A stretch of 64,000 nt of DNA from Flavobacterium sp. ALD4. GTDB taxonomy: Bacteria; Bacteroidota; Bacteroidia; Flavobacteriales; Flavobacteriaceae. This document shows, one piece after another, positions 45,368 through 53,315 of the stretch; the stretch's first letter is position 1, and each line of letters begins with the position of its first letter. Below the pieces are notes generated by a model that saw nothing but the letters and a program-made list of their open reading frames with translations, made no database searches and was not told the DNA's origin. The stretch lies in NCBI RefSeq assembly GCF_002836475.1, contig NZ_PJBJ01000029.1, positions 166,752 through 230,751 on the forward strand. Direction: 5' to 3'. The translations under genes and the position numbers were made by a program.

Positions 45368-45734
45368 TTGAATAAAATAGCTTGTCGCTATTCAGCTGTA
45401 ATCCACAACTCATCAGTCTGTCCCGACGCTCTGGGATTGACTAGATAGTATTAGAATAATTAGGGGAATTCGATAGACAAAATGTGTCGGGAACTTTTGT
45501 ACAATCAATTGTTCTCGATATAATTTTTAAAGTAGAATATTATTTTTATAAAACAGTATTCTATATAGCTTTAAAAATCACTCGAACTGACGTTAACTTG
45601 GTCGATAGTTTTACAACACCATAACAAATAGTAACAATAGAGTAATGCTATGTAATCTATCTCAAATGAAACATCTTTTTAACGCAATAAGAACTATGTT
45701 TCTATGTGTTTTAAAAAAATTAAACCAAGAAATT
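45368..45734. other. Intergenic region without a gene
   Basis: About 370 AT-rich bases between convergent genes. It contains a small stem near cagtctgtcccgacgctctg (about 45416) and a T-rich end with ctatgtttctatgtgtttta, a string that often closes flavobacterial intergenic units. I see no gene and no promoter box. Confidence 0.5.
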
Positions 45735-46571
45735 TTATTTTTTCTTATCTCCCTTTTTAGCGACTATAACTGGCATTACTTTCTTCTTATATATTGGAAT
45801 GAAATAGGAAACGGTATAATTGAAACCTACGCCAAAATCACCATTATAGGTTCTATTAAAACCCGGAATGTAAAGGTTCTCAAAATTCCCCGGCTCTTTA
45901 TTGGAAACCAATCGGTTCAAGCGAAGGCTGAATCCCACAAAAACATTATCAAATACTTTTGCTTTTATTCCGGCAACGACTTCGATCCAACTGGCTGTTA
46001 GTCCGTTGAATTTTTCTCCTGAAGTAATGGCAGGAACCTCTCCAAAATAAGGAGTGGAATTGTAAATTTTATAACTGTTCAATTCCTGGTTAAAAGTACT
46101 GAAACCATAGCGCAACCCAATAGAGATAATATTCTCCATGTCTAACCAGTTTTCGTAGGCGTTGTAATCAAAACCTACTTTTAGATACGATCCTTTTGTT
46201 GTAAAATTTAATCGGGAATCATCGGTAGTTTTGTTTTCATTTCCAATTTCGGCAGCCAAAAAATATTTTTTTGTCAACCTATAGTCACCCACAAATTCGA
46301 TTCCTTTATAATCCTTGTCATACAACCCACGGGTTAATTTATACAAATCAACACCCAGACGCAACCCGTAGCGATCTGTTTTTACGGGAACGATTGTATT
46401 TTTTGTTTCATCAGTTGTATTTATTGTCTTTAAATTTGTGTTGTCAGGAAGTATAGCTTCAGTACTAGTACTATCAGCTATTTTTTTTACGGTAGTCGTT
46501 TCCTGCGCTTGAGCTAAAAACAAAGATAAAACGAGGCAAATACTAAAAATATATTTCAAGATGTGTTTCAT
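45735..46571 (-). CDS. Outer-membrane beta-barrel protein (DUF6048-like)
   Basis: A 278-residue protein with a signal peptide (residues 1-22, ending SLFLAQAQ). A Thr/Asn-rich linker to about residue 65 is followed by alternating beta strands with aromatic ends (RYGLRLGVDLYKLTRGLY, YKGIEFVGDYRLTKKYF, YLKVGFDYNAYENWLDM). The C-terminal end YFIPIYKKKVMPVIVAKKG is basic rather than a classic barrel end. It matches what I remember as DUF6048. Its ATG lies inside the last codons of the upstream lipoprotein gene (29-base overlap), so the two are translated together. Function unknown. Confidence 0.8.
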   Translation of the reverse strand: MKHILKYIFSICLVLSLFLAQAQETTTVKKIADSTSTEAILPDNTNLKTINTTDETKNTIVPVKTDRYGLRLGVDLYKLTRGLYDKDYKGIEFVGDYRLTKKYFLAAEIGNENKTTDDSRLNFTTKGSYLKVGFDYNAYENWLDMENIISIGLRYGFSTFNQELNSYKIYNSTPYFGEVPAITSGEKFNGLTASWIEVVAGIKAKVFDNVFVGFSLRLNRLVSNKEPGNFENLYIPGFNRTYNGDFGVGFNYTVSYFIPIYKKKVMPVIVAKKGDKKK

Positions 46572-47064
46572 TTTCGTTGGCTATAGTACTGTTTTTAACT
46601 GCGATGTATTGAATCCATTTTTGATCTCCTATTGCAGCATCAGTAAGGACATACGGAGTTAGAGGATCGAGAGTATATTCTGTTTTAAAACCGCACGCTC
46701 GAGATACAAAAAGTTCTTCTCGCGCGTAATTAAATTTAAGAATATCTTCGTTTACTAAAGCAGGGTTAGTACTGCCAGAGTTTAAGATAAAACTAAAGGT
46801 AGTTGCATCTGCATTTGTTTTCAGTGGAATAGAAACGGTACTCCCGTTAATCAAACTACTACCATTAAAAACAACTCCATCCGTCATTCCTTCGCCAGTT
46901 ATTTTTAGATTCGTTACATTTTTTAAGACTGACGAATTCGTGACATCATAAAACGAAATCACTAACCGGGCAGTGGTAACCGTATTGGCATCACAGATAT
47001 CATCTTTCTCGCAACCGGAGAAAGAGAAGGCGAGCACAAACAGTAACAGTATTATTTTTTTCAT
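46543..47064 (-). CDS. Lipoprotein (DUF6452-like)
   Basis: A 173-residue protein with a type II signal peptide MKKIILLLFVLAFSFSGC; the lipid cysteine is residue 18. The mature part begins EKDDICDANTVTTARLVIS and has beta-rich stretches NVTNLKITGEGMTDGVVF and TTFSFILNSGSTN. The cysteines at ICDAN and RACGFKTEY are candidates for a disulfide. It resembles what I recall as DUF6452. It is the first gene of a pair with the DUF6048-like barrel, overlapping it by 29 bases, so the lipoprotein and the barrel probably work as a unit at the outer membrane. Confidence 0.8.
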   Translation of the reverse strand: MKKIILLLFVLAFSFSGCEKDDICDANTVTTARLVISFYDVTNSSVLKNVTNLKITGEGMTDGVVFNGSSLINGSTVSIPLKTNADATTFSFILNSGSTNPALVNEDILKFNYAREELFVSRACGFKTEYTLDPLTPYVLTDAAIGDQKWIQYIAVKNSTIANENETHLEIYF

Positions 47065-47079
47065 ATCTATTTTTAGTGA

Positions 47080-47125
47080 TAGTGAAAAGTAATTAGCACA
47101 ACATTGAGACTAATTACTTTTCACT
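47080..47125. terminator. Long hairpin downstream of rlmD
   Basis: A 17-base perfect stem (tagtgaaaagtaattag / ctaattacttttcacta) around a 12-base loop, between the rlmD stop and the lipoprotein start. There is no long T-run, so termination is likely but may need Rho or serve as RNA protection. Confidence 0.6.
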
Positions 47126-47134
47126 AAAGACTAT

Positions 47135-48547
47135 CTATCTTCTTTCTAAAAGTACTACATTCTCTACGTGATGCGTTTGCGGAAACATATCCACAGGACG
47201 TACGCGAGTTACTTTGTATTTCTCGTCCATCAAGGCTAAATCACGTGCTTGAGTAGCTGAGTTGCAACTTACATAAACGATTTTTTCTGGAGCAATTTTC
47301 ATGATTTGTTCGATCACGTCTTTGTGCATTCCGTCTCTAGGTGGGTCAGTAATGATAACATCAGGTTGTCCGTGTTGTGCAATAAAAGAATCATTAAATA
47401 CGACTTTCATGTCTCCTACATAAAACTCACAATTATCAATATTGTTACGTACTGCGTTTGCTTTAGCATCCTTGATAGCATCAGGAACGCTTTCGACACC
47501 TATTACTTTTTTTGCTTTTTTAGAAACAAACTGAGCAATAGTACCCGTTCCGGTATATAAGTCATACACGACTTCATTTCCTGTTAAACCAGCGAAATCT
47601 CTCGTTATTTTGTATAATTCATATGCTTGATCTGAATTGGTTTGGTAGAATGATTTGGCATTAATGCTAAATTTCAAACCTTCCATTTCTTCAAGGATAT
47701 AATCACGCCCTTTATATAGTTTAACATCGGTATCGTACAGCGTATCGTTTGCTTTATTATTGACCACATATTGCAAAGAAGTAATCTGTGGGAACTTCTC
47801 ATAAAGATGATCCAAGATTAACTCTCTGTTTGCTTTGTCGTTTTCAAAAAACTGAATCAACACCATGATTTCTCCGGTAGAAGAAGTACGTAGCATTAAA
47901 GTACGTAGCAAACCTTCATGAGCTCGTGGATTAAAGAATGTCAGACCATTTGCATTAGCAAAATCCCTTACTTCGTTTCTGATTGCGTTTGATGGATCTT
48001 CCTGTAAATGACATTTGTTAATGTCTAAGATCTTATCCCACATTTTTGGGATATGAAATCCTAATGCGTTTCTGTTTCCTAAATCTTCTGTACTTGCTAT
48101 TTCTGCTTCAGTCAACCAACGGCTGTTAGAAAACGAAAACTCCATTTTGTTTCTGTAGAAAAACTGTTTTTCTGAACCTAAGATTGGTTCAAATTCAGGA
48201 AGTTCTACTTTCCCAATGCGTTGCAAGTGGTTCAACACTTCGTTTTGTTTGTAATACAACTGTTGGCTGTATTTCATATTTTGCCATTTACAACCACCAC
48301 AAACACCAAAGTGCTCGCAAATAGGTTCTATACGATGTTCTGAATATTCATGAAAATGAATTGCTTTTCCTTCGTAATAGGCCTTGCGCTTCTTAAAAGT
48401 TTGCACATCAACCACATCACCCGGAACCACATTCGGGATAAACACTACTTTCCCATCAGGAGCCTTTGCTACTGATACCCCTTTTGCACCTGCATCGATG
48501 ACTTTTATCTGGTGAAACACCACCTTATCTGTATTTTTCTTTGCCAT
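47135..48547 (-). CDS. rlmD: 23S rRNA (uracil-C5)-methyltransferase RlmD-like
   Basis: A 470-residue TrmA-family enzyme. An N-terminal TRAM domain (about 1-65) precedes the iron-sulfur site CEHFGVCGGCKWQNM. The SAM-binding YDLYTGTGTIAQFV, the motif TDPPRDGMH and the catalytic cysteine in VYVSCNSATQARDL follow. The enzyme makes 5-methyluridine in 23S rRNA (U1939 in E. coli) or a nearby position. Length is normal. A promoter is predicted directly at its start, which would give a leaderless or nearly leaderless message. Confidence 0.93.
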   Translation of the reverse strand: MAKKNTDKVVFHQIKVIDAGAKGVSVAKAPDGKVVFIPNVVPGDVVDVQTFKKRKAYYEGKAIHFHEYSEHRIEPICEHFGVCGGCKWQNMKYSQQLYYKQNEVLNHLQRIGKVELPEFEPILGSEKQFFYRNKMEFSFSNSRWLTEAEIASTEDLGNRNALGFHIPKMWDKILDINKCHLQEDPSNAIRNEVRDFANANGLTFFNPRAHEGLLRTLMLRTSSTGEIMVLIQFFENDKANRELILDHLYEKFPQITSLQYVVNNKANDTLYDTDVKLYKGRDYILEEMEGLKFSINAKSFYQTNSDQAYELYKITRDFAGLTGNEVVYDLYTGTGTIAQFVSKKAKKVIGVESVPDAIKDAKANAVRNNIDNCEFYVGDMKVVFNDSFIAQHGQPDVIITDPPRDGMHKDVIEQIMKIAPEKIVYVSCNSATQARDLALMDEKYKVTRVRPVDMFPQTHHVENVVLLERR

Positions 48548-48551
48548 AGCG

Positions 48552-48586
48552 CAAAAATAAGCGTTTTATACTTTTATAAATTCAAA
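48552..48586 (-). promoter_or_regulatory. Promoter of rlmD
   Basis: On the minus strand TTTG (48583-48586), a 23-base spacer and TATTTTTG (48552-48559) match the flavobacterial consensus. The -7 box ends only four bases before the ATG. Confidence 0.55.
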
Positions 48587-48623
48587 TTAGGAACTATTTT
48601 CAAAAAGAAGTGATTTTTATTTG

Positions 48624-48770
48624 GGCCCCATCCTGCTTTCCGCTACAAATCCTCGCATTGCAGGCAGTAACCTTACGCTTGTGAAGGAGCTTCCTGCGGT
48701 CGCTCTGTAAAAGCAAGGGTTACAAATGCCTGCAATACTGCGGGTTTTTCGCTAGAATCAGGGGCAGGGG
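48624..48770. repeat. REP-like intergenic repeat, copy B
   Basis: Bounded by gccccatcctgctttccgct and ttcgctagaatcaggggcag. Its centre aaggagcttcctgcggtcgc matches copy A near 2.26 kb. It fills the gap between rlmD and the MepB-like pseudogene; nothing else is visible in 48587-48865. Confidence 0.75.
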
Positions 48771-48865
48771 AGTTGATGATAATCAGTTTTTTTCTTCATT
48801 AGAAAATACGGAATGCTTCCGCCATCAAAACAATTCTGTGATGCGTGCCATTTCAGTTTTGTTTT

Positions 48866-49300
48866 CAGGATGCAATACATAAAAAAAAATCCCTTTGCCA
48901 TTTTTGTGTTTGCAAGGCTTTTTTGCTTGTGACACTGTCCCAAGGTGCATAAACTCGCATACCTGATTTGTTGTCGTGTGTGATATTTTTTTTGACGCTA
49001 AGTACTTTTTAGGAAATATAAATTATCGTAACAGCTCTTTGTTTTTCACTGTAATTATAAAAAAAAATCAAATGCATATTCGCTAGTAAACGGTTCAGTG
49101 ATTCCAGCGGGATTCCGTTTCCAGATTGTCCTGGCTTAGTAGGAGTAATTTTCGCTTGACGGTAAATATTTTTTTTGTCACTCAGTAAAAACGAACTAGC
49201 AGCATATTCTTTGCTTTCATGATTAAAAGTCAATCGAGTACTGACTAAATTGTAGGCATCATCAAGCAATTTTTTAATTACGAGTAGTTGTATTGGATAA
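48866..49300 (-). pseudogene. MepB-family protein, decayed
   Basis: Pieces of a MepB-like protein lie in changing frames on the minus strand. The first piece, about 49300-49128, reads LLDDAYNLVSTRLTFNHESK and IYRQAKITPTKPGQ. A deletion then shifts to IWKRNPAGITEPFTSEYAFD. A further shift gives FIITVKNKELLR, a stop, and FIFPKKYLASK. The end SGMRVYAPWDSVTSKKALQ and KWQRDFFL stops at 48866-48868. At least two shifts and one stop codon are present, so the gene is dead. Family proteins are small, cytosolic and of uncertain function (named from the S. aureus mepRAB operon). The 5' end is approximate. Confidence 0.8.
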
Positions 49301-49375
49301 GTATTTTTTAAGAATATTATAGCATGAGTTGTTTTTACTATTTAGAAAACAATTATAACCACCGTTTCTTTTACC

Positions 49376-49825
49376 TTAAAAATGATTTTTACTTTTCATC
49401 CATTCGTAATTTACAATAGTCAGAAAATAAAAAACTACATCAGCACATACTTTCCCTGCCATAATACCAGTTAATGCGTTACCAGTGAAGATAGGCAACC
49501 AATACATACAAAACGGACGGATAAATAAAATATCCAATACCGCAGGATAGCCAAACTCTAGCAATACGTTTTTGATAATCATCAGCACTCCCCTGAAAGT
49601 GGTCTTTTGTTGTATTGCTTTGTTCTTTTTGGTGCATTGCCAGTAGGCCATGCCTATAATCACGCTGTAAAAGGCAAAATACTCGGCAAATGTAATTAGG
49701 TAAGCCGTTGTCAAACCACTAAAAATCCGACTGAACTGTGACCCTAATAAAGCAGCACTGGTTGCTGCCAACTCGGCATACTTATAGCGGTCAAACCATT
49801 CTTTAAACTGTGTTTTAGAAAGCAT
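49376..49825 (-). CDS. Integral membrane protein (149 aa), unknown
   Basis: The product starts MLSKTQFKEWFDRYKYAELA and has about four hydrophobic helices, including AYLITFAEYFAFYSVIIGMA and FTGNALTGIMAGKVCADVVF. The charged stretch CTKKNKAIQQKTTFRG separates the helix pairs. It has no signal peptide cleavage site and no catalytic motif. I recall homologues as uncharacterised membrane proteins. It stands alone, downstream of the MscS-type gene on the same strand with a gap of about 230 bases. Confidence 0.72.
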   Translation of the reverse strand: MLSKTQFKEWFDRYKYAELAATSAALLGSQFSRIFSGLTTAYLITFAEYFAFYSVIIGMAYWQCTKKNKAIQQKTTFRGVLMIIKNVLLEFGYPAVLDILFIRPFCMYWLPIFTGNALTGIMAGKVCADVVFYFLTIVNYEWMKSKNHF

Positions 49826-50055
49826 AATTGTGTGTTCCTTCTTTAGTGAAATACAAAACTAGACAAAATTACGGTTCGGAAACAGCAAAATTATTTTCTT
49901 TACCTGAGTTGTTAGCCGTGTTTCTGTACCTAGGAACTGATAGTCAACAATGAGACATATTTCGAAAAATAAACGATTGCTGTATCTTTATTTTCTATTG
50001 TAGGATTAATGAAAAACGGTCAAAATAGCTGATTAAAGCTAGGTCTGTTGATAAA

Positions 50056-51375
50056 TTAGGATTGGGAGTACAAATGGGGAACATCAGCTTTCTGATGGGG
50101 AGTATCAACTAAATTTCTAAAATCTCTTCCCGTAGGTTCTTCAAAAATCTCCAGTTGAAATTGAGACATAATTGTTAGTAAATGATCGAAAATATCAGAT
50201 TTGATTACTTCATATTTTTCCCATTCTTTTTCATAAGTGAAACAATATATTTCTAATGGCATTCCTTTAGAAGTTGGGTCTAATTGACGAACCATATGCG
50301 TCATTTTATTATTGATATTAGGATTTGAAAGAATATAGTTCTCGGCATAAACCCTAAAAACGCCAATGTTAGTTAGGCTTTTGATATTAACCGGATTAGA
50401 TTCATTATCAATTAATGAAGAATTGGATTTTTTAATTTCTTTTTCTTTCTGAAGGATGTAGTCTCTTATAAGCGCATATTTTTTAAACTGTTCCAGCATT
50501 TGATCATCACAAAAACAGAAACTACTCACCTTAAGATATATGGCTCTTTTTATTCTTCGTCCTCCGGAATTACTCATTCCGCGCCAGTTTTTAAAGGAGT
50601 CAGTGATAAAAGCATAGGTAGGAATCGTGGTGATTGTTTTATCCCAGTTCTGGACTTTAACGGTGCTTAAATTGATGGACATTACATCTCCATCGGCATC
50701 ATATTTTGGCATGGCAATCCAATCGCCTACGCGCACCATGTCATATACGGACATTTGAATGCTTGCCACAAAACCTAAAATAGTGTCTTTGAAAATTAAT
50801 AGTAAAATAGCGGTCATCGCTCCCATGGCTCCTAGAAAGTAAAAAGGACTCTTTCCTAAAAGTAAAGACAAAATGAGAATTCCGCCAACGAAATACACCA
50901 GAATATTCAGTACTTGAATGTAACTCGTAATAGGTTTACCCTTGAAAACAGGAGACTTCGACAGAATATCATCAAAGACCGCCAGCAAAGCAATAATCGT
51001 CCAGATGATGACCAATAGAATTACGATCATAGCCAGTGTAACGATGTAATTTGATAGTATGGGATACTCTCGCAAAATGGAAGGCACTGTAAAAATGACA
51101 AGAAGTGCTGGAATGATATAAGCGAGTTTTTCAAATATTTTTTTCTCGATTAAGATGTCGTCCCAAGTAATCTTAGTTTTTAAAAATAGCTTGTGTATCG
51201 TATCAACAATTAGTTTTTTGGTTAAAAGCCAAGCGATAAAACAAATAATAATTAAACCAAAAATCAATATTGGAAGATTAATGTAATAGGCAACTTGAGG
51301 GTCTATATTAAAAACGTTAGTTAACCAGCTGGGGTCAAGTTGTATAGAGGGGTATTTTCCGTCAGGTAGAATCAT
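50056..51375 (-). CDS. MscS-type mechanosensitive channel protein (YbdG-like)
   Basis: A 439-residue protein. Four to five helices in residues 20-190 (YINLPILIFGLIIICFIAWL, YIIPALLVIFTVPSIL, ILSLLLGKSPFYFLGAMGAM) lead to the pore helix and the MscS beta domain (IQMSVYDMVRVGDWIAMPKY, SINLSTVKVQNWDKTITTIP). A C-terminal alpha/beta domain follows. The central insert and length fit the YbdG/medium-length branch, which opens under osmotic down-shock and releases ions. It sits in the inner membrane. It is monocistronic. Confidence 0.93.
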   Translation of the reverse strand: MILPDGKYPSIQLDPSWLTNVFNIDPQVAYYINLPILIFGLIIICFIAWLLTKKLIVDTIHKLFLKTKITWDDILIEKKIFEKLAYIIPALLVIFTVPSILREYPILSNYIVTLAMIVILLVIIWTIIALLAVFDDILSKSPVFKGKPITSYIQVLNILVYFVGGILILSLLLGKSPFYFLGAMGAMTAILLLIFKDTILGFVASIQMSVYDMVRVGDWIAMPKYDADGDVMSINLSTVKVQNWDKTITTIPTYAFITDSFKNWRGMSNSGGRRIKRAIYLKVSSFCFCDDQMLEQFKKYALIRDYILQKEKEIKKSNSSLIDNESNPVNIKSLTNIGVFRVYAENYILSNPNINNKMTHMVRQLDPTSKGMPLEIYCFTYEKEWEKYEVIKSDIFDHLLTIMSQFQLEIFEEPTGRDFRNLVDTPHQKADVPHLYSQS

Positions 51376-51533
51376 TGCTTTAATTTGTTTGATGCAAAGG
51401 TAACATTCACAATTGAAGACAAGAATAGAACCTGATGATTGGGTTTTTCTTAACAGTATTAAGTGTTTCAGACTATTGTTTTCATTACAAAATAAATAGG
51501 AAGGGATTGCTAGTCTGGGCTATTTTTATGACG

Positions 51534-53063
51534 TTAATTAATCGCTTTAAACTGTTTCATTTCTTGCAAAGGTTCGATAGCATTGTAATCTTTCCAAATC
51601 TTTGGGTCATACGATTTAATGGTTATAAACTTGAAGTCCTGCTCCTTAATTTTTTCAATGGCAGCAACAGTTGTTTCAGTACGGGACATATTTAGGAACT
51701 CAGTTTTATTGTGAGTATTGGCTTCTATTTTAAAATTAATTGCCAATACATCTTTTTCGCCGCTTGTTAACTCTATGAGCTTCAATGGGCGATTAAGATA
51801 AAAGTAATTTCCAGTTTCTGTAACGGCATACTGCATGTAGTAGTTGTCGTCTTCGGCTCTTTTCTTGTAAATAATCGTTCCTTTACTAACATTCTCAGAT
51901 ACTTTAATGCCCAAAAGAAACTTCATATTAAAGTTATGCACCTTTTCTCCTTCGTCGAGGACATAATCCGTTCGTAGGACGGCGTAATCCGTTTCAGAAA
52001 TATAGAGTTTACCCACATACATGGCTTTGCTTTTTCGAGGTTTAAAAGTTAGAACGTAAGCAAATTCATTTTCATTAGTGTAAGTCGTACCTTCAAAAGT
52101 ATAGTCATACAGCTCCGGTTTTTGTATAAAATCAAACTTCTTGTTGTTTAACAAATTGTTTTGATACATAAAGCTGTTAAGGTTACTTTTAGTAGCAGTT
52201 AACTGGCCGTTTACAGCTATATTAACACCTGTTTTTTTCTTTCTATTGAAGTCTTTACGTAGCGAAATAGTGTCTCTTGATCCTATAAGTCCGCTTTTTA
52301 TGCGGTAAAATTTAGTAGTATCGAGGTGCTGGAGCATTAGGTTTTTTCCTTTTTTTTCTAAATCGTCTAAGGAAGTAGATTCTCCTTCATTTTTTAAAAG
52401 AGTGGCTTTTAAAACATCTAGTTTAGAGGTAAACACAAACTTTTCTGCTTTTTTTGTTTTAACCGAATAATAATTACAAAGGATATCAGTAAATGAGACT
52501 GGTGGATGCGAAATTAATTTAGAAGAAAAAGACTGCAAGTCATTGTTGATTTTTGATAATGCCTGCTTGTTAAAACCGGTTGATTTATCAATTTCGACAT
52601 CAATTATAGAAGGATTAAAATAACTAGAGGTTCTATAAAAGAACATTTCTTTAGACCCTTTTTCGCCAGTTGTATAATTGCGGCTCAAGTTGGCTTTTAC
52701 ATTTGCCATAATCTCGTAGGGATTTGGTTTTAGGTTAGATACTTCAACATCATCAAGCTCGTAAACGCCAGGCAGGAGTTTAATTGTAAAATCGAGCTTT
52801 CTCAATTCGCCCACAGTTAATTGTTGATTTACAAAACCCATATAGGAAACCATAAGTAATGTTTCGTCCTGACTGTTGCTCTTCGAGAGTAAAAAATAGC
52901 CTTCGCCATTAGAAACCAAATTTTCAGAATCGTTTACCTTGATATTGGCATATGGAATACTTTCTCCAGTTGCGGAATCAATGATTTTTCCTTTGATGTT
53001 CTGGGCTATACCTAGCTGGAAGAAAAACAGGATAAAAAAAGAATTAATTAAGTTTGTTTTCAT
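51534..53063 (-). CDS. Carboxypeptidase-regulatory-like domain protein (509 aa)
   Basis: A signal peptide of 20 residues (ending FFQLGIAQ) is followed by a CarboxypepD_reg-like beta-sandwich: IKGKIIDSATGESIPYANIK and LMVSYMGFVNQQLTVGEL, residues about 22-105. The remaining 400 residues show outer-membrane-like strands without a TonB plug (YDYTFEGTTYTNENEFAYVL, AMYVGKLYISETDYAVLR). Such proteins are common in Bacteroidota and may assist surface protein handling. The C-terminus (PKIWKDYNAIEPLQEMKQF) ends without a barrel signal. Function is unknown. It is transcribed alone; a CocE-family hydrolase gene starts divergently 250 bases away. Confidence 0.82.
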   Translation of the reverse strand: MKTNLINSFFILFFFQLGIAQNIKGKIIDSATGESIPYANIKVNDSENLVSNGEGYFLLSKSNSQDETLLMVSYMGFVNQQLTVGELRKLDFTIKLLPGVYELDDVEVSNLKPNPYEIMANVKANLSRNYTTGEKGSKEMFFYRTSSYFNPSIIDVEIDKSTGFNKQALSKINNDLQSFSSKLISHPPVSFTDILCNYYSVKTKKAEKFVFTSKLDVLKATLLKNEGESTSLDDLEKKGKNLMLQHLDTTKFYRIKSGLIGSRDTISLRKDFNRKKKTGVNIAVNGQLTATKSNLNSFMYQNNLLNNKKFDFIQKPELYDYTFEGTTYTNENEFAYVLTFKPRKSKAMYVGKLYISETDYAVLRTDYVLDEGEKVHNFNMKFLLGIKVSENVSKGTIIYKKRAEDDNYYMQYAVTETGNYFYLNRPLKLIELTSGEKDVLAINFKIEANTHNKTEFLNMSRTETTVAAIEKIKEQDFKFITIKSYDPKIWKDYNAIEPLQEMKQFKAIN

Positions 53064-53315
53064 CTGTAGTATTTGCTTTTATAAATAAGACGAAGTCAGT
53101 TCTGTTTTGTTACAAGTTTTCAGTTCGCTCGCTAACAATGGATCGTTTAATTAATAACAACTTTTTGTGTTATTTAATTAACCGCAAATAAATAGTATAA
53201 AAAACTACAACTACAACACCTGCTTTTAGTGATATCTGAAAATACTTTCAAACTAAATTTTAAAATTGATATTATTCTAAATATATTTACCGTTCTATAA
53301 TTAGAAATTACTTAA

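Noticed and set aside
48758..48943. A 61-codon minus-strand frame with FFFMYCILKTKLKWHASQ
   Set aside because: It crosses the end of the MepB-like pseudogene in the wrong frame; the protein-like signal belongs to the SVTSKKALQ frame.
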